A stretch of 64,000 bases of DNA from Siderastrea radians (Eukaryota > Cnidaria > Anthozoa > Scleractinia > Rhizangiidae): the NCBI GenBank assembly GCA_964017195.1, contig OZ024895.1, positions 33,657,834 to 33,721,833 of the forward strand. Direction: 5' to 3'. The notes beneath the pieces were generated by a model. That model saw nothing but the letters and a program-made list of their open reading frames with translations, did no database searches and was not told the DNA's origin. Positions 12,328 through 25,100 of the stretch are shown here, piece after piece. The position numbers and the translations under genes were made by a program. Each line of letters begins with the position of its first letter. The stretch's first letter is position 1.

Positions 12328-15300
12328 AATTCTCTTTTCTCTTATCAGGAACGACATTTACCGAAGAACCTCCAGGCACAGTGTTTGGGAATCTCGGCTC
12401 TGACGTTACTTTTCATTGGAAGTTTGAGTTTGGCAACGACCAAGACTGGAATGACTTTCACGAAATATTTTGGGGGACAACAGACAACAACGACAAAATA
12501 AGAAACAAATACATAACTGTTTTCAAGAATGGGAAAACGTTGAAAAATAGGGTGCTTTCTGACTCTCTACAATCCAGGGTAGGTGTTGCTGGAAACATTA
12601 GCAAACACGGATGCAATCTAACGTTCGAGTTGAGAAATGTTACCAGAGCTGACGAACGTATTACTTATGGCTGTACAGCGAAGATTTATGGCAATTGGTA
12701 TAGGAGAGGTCCTATAATACTCGTCATTCAAGGTTAGTTTCTCTTTAGGTTATTTTGATTAGTTTTTGTTGTCATATTTAGCTTTAACCCTTAATCACCA
12801 AGAGTGCAAAAAGAAAAATTTTGAAAGCTAAAAACCGAGCTGCTCAACGATAGTACTACTCATTAGTTTTCACTATAATTAGTAATTGGCCACACTTTCG
12901 ACTCAACAGTTTAGGATTCATTGTGAACGGCATTAAGCTATAGTAGAGTAAAACAGGGTAGTATTGCCTGCCAGCTTTCTTTTGCATAGTCAAACTATCG
13001 AGCCTGTGAAAGAAACCCAAAGTTTGAATAAAGAGAACCGCAGTTACGTTATGAAGAATATATTTCATTTTCACGCTCATGATCGTTCTTTTCAAATTCA
13101 ACCACAGAGTTTAAGCTAAAACCGCCATTCAAAGCATAGCGGGAAAGAGCTGCACCGCAGGAATACATAATAGGAAAGTACTGCTCAGCAGCTTAATTTT
13201 CGAAAGATCGAATGATGGACACACTCTAGGATTCGTTTTACCAGAGGCTCAAAAGTTAGGACAATCTTGTACAGCACAATAAACGCAACTGCAGTCACAG
13301 GTACTGCTGAATACTTTTCATTCGACCGTTTGTGACCACTATGTCAGATTACATCCACACTGGCTTCAAAGCGTACGCATAACAAACAGTGCCACAGGAA
13401 ATAAGGCTTCATTTAAACGTTCACACTCCAGGGAGAGTCTTTAGGATTTCATTTTCAGACCGAAAACTTACAACCACATAAGCATGTTTAGCTCGATTTC
13501 TGAAATCGCCTGTGATTTGCTAATCGTGTAGACCTTATCACGAAATAAAAATTATGCATGTTTGTATTTTTAAATTATAACATTTGTCTATTGTCGCCCA
13601 ATCCTTTGTAGTTCCACCGAGATTTACCAAACGATCAAGTGCGATTGTAGACCTCGAAGAAGGCGAGGATTTAAACTTACATTGTAAAGGTAGTGGCGAC
13701 CCTACACCGTTCATAAAATGGTCAAAAGGTGACGAACTATTGCAGAGCAGAAACACATCAACATCACTTGTGATTCCGAAGATTGAGCGCAAAGATGGTG
13801 GAAATTATGTCTGTACAGCAGTAAACAACGCTGGATCAGTGTCTTACAGCGTTCTTGTTAGAGTTGTACGGTGTAAGTACTTCATGACATTCTTCTACAG
13901 ATAGATTATCGCCGGATGGAGCACAGGCCATTAAACCTGTATTCCTAGTAAGCGAATTTTTTAAACAAAGATAAAATAAAAACCAATACCTTCCCGTAGC
14001 TGAGCCTCTCAGTAAGTAGCAAAAAACCTGCTGAAAGACTTTGCTCTCGTTCCGTCAAGTCATGAGATCAGCGCCGGTAACTGACACTGTCCTGCTTTTT
14101 TGTTTCAGATCGACCCTATATCAACAAGACTGCATCCTCAAATGCAGTATTAAAATCCTGGCTGGACCACATGACGAGTTTAAAGTGCGCCGTGGATGCA
14201 AATCCGTCCGCGAATTTCACCTGGTTCAAAGATGGCCATGCGATCTCGAGCGGCGGCAGCACTCCTCATGGCATGAGCACATTTACACTGACACCTAGTT
14301 CTGTTGGCCACTTTACTCAGTATTCATGTAAAGCTACAAATGTTAAAGGAACAGCATGGCATAATGTTACACTGCAACAAATTTGTAAGCAAGCGGTTCT
14401 AGTTTTTTTTTTATTCTGATAATAATACAGTATACGTGCTGTTCAAAAGCGTCACGTCGCCTAGGTCGCCAAAGGTTCGCGAAGTATAAAACCAATTATT
14501 CTAGAATTCTGATGTATATATAATGAGATAAACAAACCGCAGCAAGGAAAGTATTCCTCAATTACTTACCAATGCAAAAAAGTCTGCTTTATTCAGAAAG
14601 ACTAAGCAAATGAACGCAACTATTTTAATTAGTTAAAGCAGTTTGGCATGATCTTGGCTCAAGTCTGGTCTTTGCCATCTTGTTGCTGTTGCTGTTGCTG
14701 TTGTTGTTGTTTATTGTTTTTGTTATTTTTTATGTTATTTTTGTTGGCGGTGGTGGTAGTGGTGTTTCTGCCGGTGTCGCTTTTGTTGTTATTTATCTAT
14801 TTGCTACACCAGACACTCTGCCCTTTATTGTCACAGACTCTCCACCTAGGTGTCCAAATAAGAACCAGCGAACCGTAAGCGAAACTTGACGGCTGCCTGA
14901 GGTGACCCTGGGTTAGACTAGCATTCCACCCAATGGAGAATGTTACGTCTATGGCCAGCCGCTTCTTAGCTACCTAAGGAATTCGGGTCAGCAGGGTCGT
15001 AACGAGGTATGTAGGATCAGGGGTCAAAGGGGTAGGATCAGGGATCAGAGGGATGGTATCTGAGATCACAGCCCTTGGATCAGGGATCACAAACCATGGG
15101 ATCGAGATCAGCAGTTTTTAAGGGATCAGGGATCAGGCTGTACCATATTTGTGGAATCAGGGACGAAAATTGGTCACGCTTTTAGAATCGAGGATTGGAA
15201 ATTTGCGTACAAAAATGGGAACAGCGATGAAAAAACGTACCTCGTTACCACCCTGGGGTATGGGTTACTAGGTTCGAGAAGACGGGGAAATGAAATTCCT

Positions 15301-18300
15301 CAGTTTTGTATCAACCGAGGTGATATAGGGAAATATGCCACCGAGAGAAACACCAAGAGCAATACGCTCATTATTTAGAACTGAATTATTTATTGCGAGA
15401 ACATGAAAAAGTAACTTTGGTTCCTTTGGATTCACATTTATTTTCAGTTTCACCTGGTGAGCCCTTAATTATCAAATTAGTGCCAGACATCCTGTCAATA
15501 CGTGCAACTTGGAACACGTCACGTAACAACGGTGGAAGCCCTATATTAGATTACAATACAACATTACTTGATTCGAACAAAGATGTGCAACAGATACACA
15601 GTGGAATAAAAGAAACCTTTTATACCCTTCGAAATTTGAGGCAAAACAGAACCTATACATTCCTTTTGCACGCCAGAAATATTGTTGGCTATGGCAACTC
15701 TGCAAACGCTACTGTTTCAACGCTAGCCGCAGGTAAGGTGTTACTTTATATCTTTTTCCATTCAGGATTTTCTCATTCATTCATTCATTCATTCATTCAT
15801 TCATTCATTCATTCATTCATTCATTCATTCATTCATTCGTTGGTTCGTTCGTTCTTTCGTTCGTTCGTTCGTTCATTCATTCATTCATTTGGGCATTCAT
15901 TCCTATTCTGTTGCCTCCAAGAGTACTCTCTATAACTGTAGTCCCGAGTTTAGTGGCAATTAACATATCATGGAATTCAACGAATGACAACACAGGAATC
16001 AAGATATTGGATTACAGAATAATTCTAATTGACACCACCACGAAAATGAATCGAACATTTACTAAAATAAAAGATTCAACCCTCTTCATTTCAAGTTTGA
16101 AGAACAACAGAACATATGTGATAATGGTACAAGCAAGAAATGAAGATGGTTACGGCAAAATAAAGAGCAAAAATGTTACAACGCTTGAAGCAGGTCTGAG
16201 ACAGTTAAGAATGTTTAGCCGTTCATAACGTAGAAATTTTATTATGTTGTTGAATTCGAACCAGCCCGCGTTGCAATTCTGCAAAGAAGATCCTTATTTG
16301 GCTTCCTAAACAGTTAATACTGACAATAGTGGATCATCAAAATGAACCAATCGCGAGGAGTGATTTTGACAAAAGGGAAAATACATCTGTGTTTGTTTTA
16401 GGTATAAAGTAGGCCTTTTTCTTCATAGCAGATGGTACGAGATGGCAGTCAAGCCACAAAACTGTATTGAGCTATAGCTAGTTGGTACAGTCTACAGCAC
16501 TTATGGAAATATCAGTTGATCGTGTACTATTTTTAAAATAATTCTCTAGACCCTATGCTAGTTTAATTTTATATATCAAGTTAAGACAATAGTCTAATTT
16601 CCAGTTCGCCAAAACCGCAAGGTAAAAAAAGGTAAAACGTATTTGCACTGGGTAAGTCTCAATTGTTGAAGCAAGCATTCTCAGTAGTTATACACGAGGA
16701 AAGTCTTGAATCCCAAAATAAAACAAAACGTTGGTGGATTTTAATTAATATTTTAATACACTAAACCCTGTTCAGCTGCTTGGTGTACTTTATTGTCGGT
16801 TTTAGCGCCAAATGTAAACTTGATTTTTCTTTTGACAGATCCGCCCGGACCGCCCGTGATAAAGGTCTTCCCTGGGGTGTTTTCTTTAAAATTAACCTGG
16901 AATTCGACAAGTCAAGATACCAACAACATTCAAATACTAGATTACAGAATAAAAGTTATAGATGGCACTACTCTCAAACAAATTTTCATATACCCTGCAA
17001 TAACAAGAAAGCCGTTCGAAATCGAGAAACTGGTGAGAAACAAGACCTATGTTGTCGAGATACAGGCAAGAAACGAGGTTGGTTACGGAGAGACTGCGAA
17101 CATCACTACAAGAACTCTTTTAGCAGGTAAAATGATAAATTTACTGAACAAGTATGTCACCTCTACTCGCTCCTATGAAGTACCTTTAGATTTAGAATAT
17201 ACGTCATCAAACCCACGACATGTCCAAATCCCAATCTAGAGGTCCAGTTCCCGCCCCTTCCACCACCGTCGCGCGGTGCACCAGGGACCGTCAGGCTTCA
17301 CCACCACAGTAAGCTAAGGTGACAAAATGTAATTCTCTGGTTTTATTCTATGTGGCTGGGGTATACATCTAAATATGAGCCCGGTATTACTGCAATTACC
17401 TTTACATGTCACCCATCTGATTTCTCCTAAAGCATAGATACAACAAACTAGACTCTCTATTTACAATTTAGCGTCCATGGGTTTGCTCGAGTTTCGGGCT
17501 TGGTGATAATCATCATACTTTTCTTTTTCTCAGGCCCTCCTGATGCACCTTCGATAACAAACATAACTATTAATGGTAAACGATGCTCACTGGAATGGAC
17601 AAAACCATACAACGGTGAAAGTACTATTGAGGGATATACGGTATCGGTCTGGGTGTTACTGGCTACAAATGGCTCAATCTACAAGGAAAAGCTGCGTACC
17701 TGGAACACGACAGACACGAAGTACACATTGGATTTAGAATGGAATCACAGCTACACAACGGCGGTCTCGGCTTGGAACAAATATGGCCAAAGTTTCTACG
17801 GGTGGGAGAGAAATTTTTCAATTGGAAGACCTCCTGAAGGTAAGGTAACGGTGTAAGCCGGTTATTGTTTTGTAGAAAACGGGTCTATCAACAAAAGAAA
17901 TGGAACTGTCGTCACCATTTAGTCAGTCAGTCATGAGGTGGGGAATTTCGATGAGAATATTAAAAAAAAGACTAATCGCGGTTCGTTTAAGCATTTCCTT
18001 TAACTGATTATTTAATGACACCATTCAGTTAAATTGTTGAGTTGATTCAAACCATAACCACAGAAAGGTTCTCGGGTGATAAACATAACTCTGGAACCCA
18101 TGAAACGTCCCAGAGGTTTCCAAAAATAACATCTTTTCCCTACAGTGAATGACTTTATTTCGACATTCTGGGAAGAAAAATATCATAAACTCTGCGTTCC
18201 ACAATTTCACGGCTTCAACTAATCAGTCGAGTGAGTACCTACAATCACATCTTTTATCAATTAATTCTTTAAGTGGCGATAAAATGTTAACTTTAATAAC

Positions 18301-21300
18301 TCGATAGTTGCCGTCCTCTACTTGTTGGAGTTGATCACCCTCAGTGAGTATTTTGGCGTTCAGACGTAATGATTTACTCCTGAATTTTACTTTTTTGCAG
18401 AGTTAAGCACAACAGCTGGAACTGAAGCCCTTTCAACGTTCTCTCCCACTACAGAAGGTAAACATCATGAAACAGCTAGAAATTAGTGATATAACCTGTA
18501 ATTGCGCGCCTAAAGATTTATTATATTGTTTTCCTTGGCATTTGTTGAACATTGTTGGACCATTTTACAGTTTTATTCGAACTGAAAAGGAAATGAAAAA
18601 CGAAAACGTTCACTGAATTGTTCTGCACAGTAGCTAAATGGGTGTGTTAACATGTTCTTCCTTTCTTTGATTGCTTTTTCCTTTAATCTTTTTTCTTCTT
18701 TTTTTTTCTTTTTTAGAAGTAAGCTCAACCAAGGAAACTGAGACCTCTTTGACGGAGTACTCTACTGTCAAACAAGGTACACTTAGCAACTACTGACTGA
18801 GCACACATTCTTCCACGCCTTACATTTATTTTTCTTTTTTTTTTTGTTCCATTATTTTCATAAACATAATTTTCACCAGACCCGATAGCAAAATCAGATG
18901 AAAATGCGGATGAACAGAATAACAAATGGAACAGTTTTACCTATCTCGTCCCGCTGTGGATTGTTATTCTGGCCTTTACAGTTCCTGCTGTCGTGTTCGT
19001 GCTTCGGAAAGCCACACAAAGGAGTAAGTGAAAATGTTTGGCGCTCTATCACTGAATCGATATTGTATTTTTCTATGATTTTAAACAATGACCCCTTAAG
19101 TAGAGACCTGCAGTAGTGTAGTGGTTTGCAATTTAGATTTTTAAAATGAAACTTTAATTTTCTTTAGAAGATCTGTGGTTTAAACATTGGTCTCTACATT
19201 TTGCCGTGAATTTCACTGAGACAACTCAACAAACTTTGCTCCACATTGTCTCTCTGCCCCCAAGTGGGTAAGAACGAACCATGAGGGAGTCCCAACAAAA
19301 TACAAGGGGGCGGGAAACAACTCTGAGAAAACGTACCTTAGTACCGTCCCTAGTGCGCTTTCTGGTTAAGTGCAACTCATTGCAATTTACTTCCTTGGAT
19401 CTTTTTTTCCTTTAAGAAGTCTGAATAACCAAACTGGGACCACAAGGAGTCAATCGAAAACTCATTTTCACCAAGGAATGATTCACCATAAATTAATCTA
19501 TTATCCGGCAACGTGCACCAAAAGTAATGAATCATTGACATTTAACTGATGGCGACATTACCCCTTCTTATTTGATAAAAGCTTTTAGTATATCGTAGTC
19601 CAAGAGCTAGTCTTATTTTAATCATATGAAGCTTAGAGAACTTCAATGCAAGAAATGGAATCATTTGATCTCATTTACCTACCCTAGTAAGGAGTTTGTT
19701 CTTTGGACAATGCATGTCATACAGACCAAAATGTATGTCCATAGAGATACTTGCATAAAGCAAAGTTTTTTCAAAAAAATGTATGATACATGTAGTCATA
19801 AAGATAATTAACTTTATGTTTGCAGTTTTACTTGTGCGTTGTTGTAAGAGGCGACCGCGGTCTCGTCCAAGGCAGTTTCACAAGTGAGTTATATGACTTT
19901 TCAGTTGTTATTGAATTGCAAGATTAAGTAACTACTGACTTGTAATAAAAGAGCTGAATAGGAAGATGTATTAGTTCCCACTATGCACACGCAATTACAG
20001 TTTCATCATTTTAAAAAGAATTTTGCACAATGCATTGGGTCTTTGGGAGATCTGCTGAAATACTCACAAAAATAAACAAACAACCTCTTCACATTTTCCT
20101 GCTGAAGTGTTTCAGTCCCCAGATATTTTCTTGCTTATGTTATGCGTCGATTACCGAGTTAGTATATGCTGTAACTTTATGAAAATGCTTCATTTGTTCG
20201 TTCGTTCGTTCGTTCGTTCGTTCGTAAGTTCGAGCGTTGATTTACTTTTTAGTTATTTATTTGTTTATTTCCCTTTGGTTTTTGTAGCCGAGACAGCGAA
20301 TCCTCGGCAAACATGGATGAAGTGAACGAAAAAACGGTAATTTTTTTTTTTGGCATGACAAACACAATTGACTTTTTCTTAGTCTCTCTTCACAATTTTA
20401 CAGAAATTTTAATTAGTCAGGCTTAAGGGAAACTATTCTGGTTAAATATAATTGTAGCAACTGGTACAATTTTGCAGGTCCCAACGAATCACTACGAAAC
20501 GATAACAGAGGTTCTAGAGATGCGTTTCAACCACGGTTACACCGCAGAAGATGAGAAGTTCATAGGTAATGGGTACCCTGCAAAGCTAAGTTCCGCTCCA
20601 GAATACAATGCCTACGACCATTTGTACGAGACAAATTTGGATTCTGGTTTGGAATTCCAACAAACCCCGAAATCTGGACGGCTGGAAATGCTTCCCAACC
20701 ATGAATATTCTCATCTCATTCACGGTGATGCGTTAAACAACAGACAGCCTGCAGTGCCAAATAGAAGTTTCACCATTCCCTCAGAAAGTCAATGGGAGAT
20801 CCCTCGGGAAAGGCTAAAACTACAAGGGACTATTGGTCGTGGGGAGTTTGCGCTTGTTAAAAAGGGTTTCGCTCTGAACGTTGATAAAAATGGAAGATGG
20901 GTACCAGTTGCAGTGAAAACTTTAAGCGAAAACGGTAAGTCAAATTGTGTTTGTAACCCTTCGATTTCTCTTTTTAGTTAACGTTCGCAGCTACACACTC
21001 TAGTGCACCTGTACAACACTATTATATGGATATCTAAGCTAAATTAATCTGTCATTTACTGGAAAAAGACAGGTTGTACACACACACAATAGGCCATTTC
21101 CGAGTTGTCATGTACCCCTTTTTTTAAAGCGAGTCTTGGTGCATAGCCTTTCATATGAAAATGAGTTTTCAGATAAAAGTCATTTTCATAAGAAAGGTTG
21201 TGCTCTTGGCCTCGCTTTGAAAAAGAGACACAAGACAACTCGGAAATGGCCTATTGTACCTTATGAAACTTGTCCAAAAGCAGTTGTTACTACAAAAGTA

Positions 21301-22140
21301 GTCTTTTGAGGAGATTAAAGACACAAAGCCAGAACTCCATTATGCTAAAGGGCGTGCCCAGACAAGATAGAGATCAGTGAAGTCAGTGATTTTGCCTGAA
21401 CCAATAACGTAAACTAATGAACACCTTACATAGCACAGCTGAGATGAAATTAATTATCTTACTTTATATGTTGATCATTACCTCTTAACTGATGAGCTTG
21501 GGAAAATTGTTTCTTTCACAGAAGAAGCCAATGAACATTGCCGCAAAGATTTGCTCTCTGAGCTTAAGGTCATGAAGGACCTTGCTCCCCACGAACATGT
21601 CGTACAACTTTTGGCCTGCATAACCAAATCAGGTATAACATGTTACAATGAAACATTAAAATTTTATCTTCGTTTTGTCTTCTTCTCTTTTAGTATTTTT
21701 CTTAACTTGTTTCTTTGTGTTTTCCTTTGTTTTTCACTGTTTTTGTCTCACTTTCGCTGTTTTTAAAAGTACTTTTTCGTTTTAAAATCGAAAGCGGGTG
21801 TGTCATTATTTACAGATTGTCAAGCTTAAGGGAGATGGAGTACTTTCTAATATGAGCTATTTTAAAATCTCTATGTGTACAGTTCCCAATTAAGGGACAC
21901 ACAAGGATACAGATTTGCGCCCTTTGGTCTAAACTACGGCAAATATTTTGGATCTATCAACTGAGTTGATAGGGTAAATTGGCCAACGTAAAGAGATAGA
22001 AAGCTGACGTTTCGAGCGTCAGCCCTTCGTCAGAGCGAATCAGAGGGCTAACGCTCGAAACGTCATCTTTCTACCTCTTTACGGTGGCCAATTTACTTTA
22101 TCAACTCTGTTGATAAATCCAAAATTTTGTGTTTCACGTC

Positions 22141-22176
<36 letters not shown>

Positions 22177-25100
22177 ACCCCCTTGTTTGTTGGCAAGGAT
22201 TTTGATCGCCTATTTGGTTCGAAATAGAGTACACAATTTGGCCGTTGTGTTTGGTCTAAAATATTAGTATACGTAATCGCATTAGGCCGAGTAGAATTAA
22301 GGATAAATTTTCACGTGTAAGTTTTTCAAAATTGCCTGAGTCGCACAACAACGAGAGCAATTTGTGAAAACTTTGAAAATACAAGTGAAAATTTATCCTT
22401 GATTCTACGAGGACTTATTGCAGTTACATGTTTATGACATTAACAGCAATATTTTCGGCAAACCTTTTGAATTACCATCAGGCGGCCATCAGAATAAATA
22501 AAAGTACTCGCTCGTGAACAAATCACCTCCTTTCTCATTTTTCCACAGAGCCTATCTGCCTGATAACAGAGTTTGCGCCTTATGGAGACTTGTTGGGTTT
22601 CTTGAGAAAGAAACGCGGCTTAAAAGAATGCTACTACAACGTAGATCACCCTCCCAGAAGAAGTCTTACCTCCCAGCAACTAATGCAGTTTGCATGGGAG
22701 ATCGCCGATGGAATGGCATATCTGAGTTCAGCCAAGGTTTGTTGAGGACGGTGGCTGACAAAAGAATTACGTCGTTGGAAGCTGGTGTAAATTTGGATTG
22801 CATACGGGTGCCACGGCAAACCGGCCGGCAGATTTAAAAGAGAGTTTTCAGCAACCTCCACACTTTTCCAATTCCATTCCCCACACCAACCCCCGTGGAC
22901 ATCACCACCACCGCCGAGGACCCTTTGTTTTAAAACCTAAGCAGGCATTGCTGGGATGGCGCTAAATCAAAACCGGCTGGGTCTGTTAATTACTTCTTTA
23001 TTTACCTATTTTATTATTATTTATTCATTATTTCATTTATTATTATTTCAAGATTGTTCATCGTGATTTGGCGGCCAGGAATATTCTTTTGGGCGAAAAT
23101 CTGACGTGCAAAGTAACAAACTTCGGAATGGCACGAGACATCCGTCGGCAGAACATTTACCAGAAAACTACCGGGGTGAGAAATCATACCGTTGAAGAAA
23201 AGTTAACGTTTGTCACTGACTCATACTTTTTTTGAGGGTACTAAGACGTTTCGGCTAACTCTTAAGCAAAGAATAAAGGGCAACTATACGAGCCAAGATG
23301 TTTCTAAGTCCGCAGCCATCGCAGCACAAGTCAAGGAGGATGTTTTTACAGATCAATGCAAGGCCATCGCAATTACATAAATTGGCCATCACCATGACAT
23401 CGATAGCATTGAAATAGCCCTTTTACCGACGTGGGAACAATATCGATACCCCTTCCTCCCCAGCGTACTATTTGCGATAATGTTCTTATCAACAAAACAA
23501 GAAATAGACCACCTGGTGATATTTGTCAAGTAAGTTGGACAGATGCAGATCAGCTTTGGATTATAGTTATATGACTACGAAATTCAACTACTAAAAAAAT
23601 GAAAGCACTTTCTGAGGTTTTGCTTCTCTTTCCCCAGGGTCGACTTCCAGTGAAATGGACAGCTATTGAAGCTTTGCTACATGAGCAATACACGACCAAA
23701 AGCGACGTGTAAGTTATCGTATATCATACCAATAACCTCCTTAATTCTTATTTAGCCACATTCCGCGCACTAAATTAATTTAAAATCGCAGCGTGTGCTC
23801 TCTTGAAATTGTTTTGGGCAACGTTGCGCCTAACAATTCTTTGGCAGTTGTAAAGTAGAACTGACGAGGGTTGAACACATGATACTAAGCCACTCTACAA
23901 TTAAGATACGGCACAAATCTCACCCTGCTTACATGTTACAGCTTTTGGCTGGGCCTTTAGTTTTCTGCAAAGGGGAGTACAACAGCTCCTGAACAGTTTG
24001 GCATTTTTAAACAGACAGGTGAAGGATATAAATCATCAAATGGGGAATAGTGTGAATTAATGTTATTTTGTTATAACTGGCAGGTGGAGCTTTGGAGTGG
24101 TCCTGTTTGAGATAGCGACTATGGGTAGGTGAACATTTCCAACAACTTCAAACAACTTCAACCGGTTTACCCCGCTAGTGATTTTTTTAACCTTCTAATA
24201 TAAAAAAGAAAACATTTATTTTAGTACTAGAGGAATAAAGTGGGCGCTTCATCAATTAAGCGATGGAAAATCGAACATTAATTAGGTTACACTCGTTGAA
24301 CCTTTGTCAGATGTCGTAAATATTCAGATATCACTGGATATTATCGAAGCTATGCCCGGATCAATAGAACGTAATCGAACATACGTTTTGACACCCGAAC
24401 CTGAGGTGAAATGAACGCCAGCGTATTGTTCAGTTATCGATTGTGAGTTAAACGCTCGACCCTTTCAGCTTTCTGGTTATTTTTCAGTTATCGTTTAAAC
24501 CCTTCAGATTCTCAAAACTGATCCCCATACTTAATGTGATTTCCCTAATAACTATTCACGAATAGCTATTCGGTACGAATAACCATTCAGTCAGAAATAC
24601 GACGAGTGAGCAGATACCAACAAAATCTTACCTCCAAATTCTCGAGGGTCTGCTTTTTCTATTTCGCCATCCTGATTGTTTTTTTTTTTGTTTTGTTTTT
24701 TTGATGTCCCGGCCTTCATTTTTACAACGATCGATATGTTCTGTCCTGCTTGCCTTTTATGTATTCCTTTTATCCAAGTGGATATCTAGCGAACATTCTC
24801 AACTGTTATATCCAACTTAGCGCAGTTTATGAGGACAACAAACTTCTACTCGTAGCAAGCATTCGTTTACTTCACCTCTACAAAGGCAAATGTAAAAAAA
24901 TGCAATCAGCCGACAGTTAAGTACAAAGTACAGGCCGTGCACGCATCTCGGCATGCACAGTGACATTTTTGTTTTCTTTGTTTTGTATATCCACACGTGA
25001 ACTTAAAACGGAAGTACGAAATCAAAATAATATTGAACTTTGGATTTTCTAAACTGATCCCCATGCGTAGGGGATTTTCGTGACATCAATTTAATTCCCA

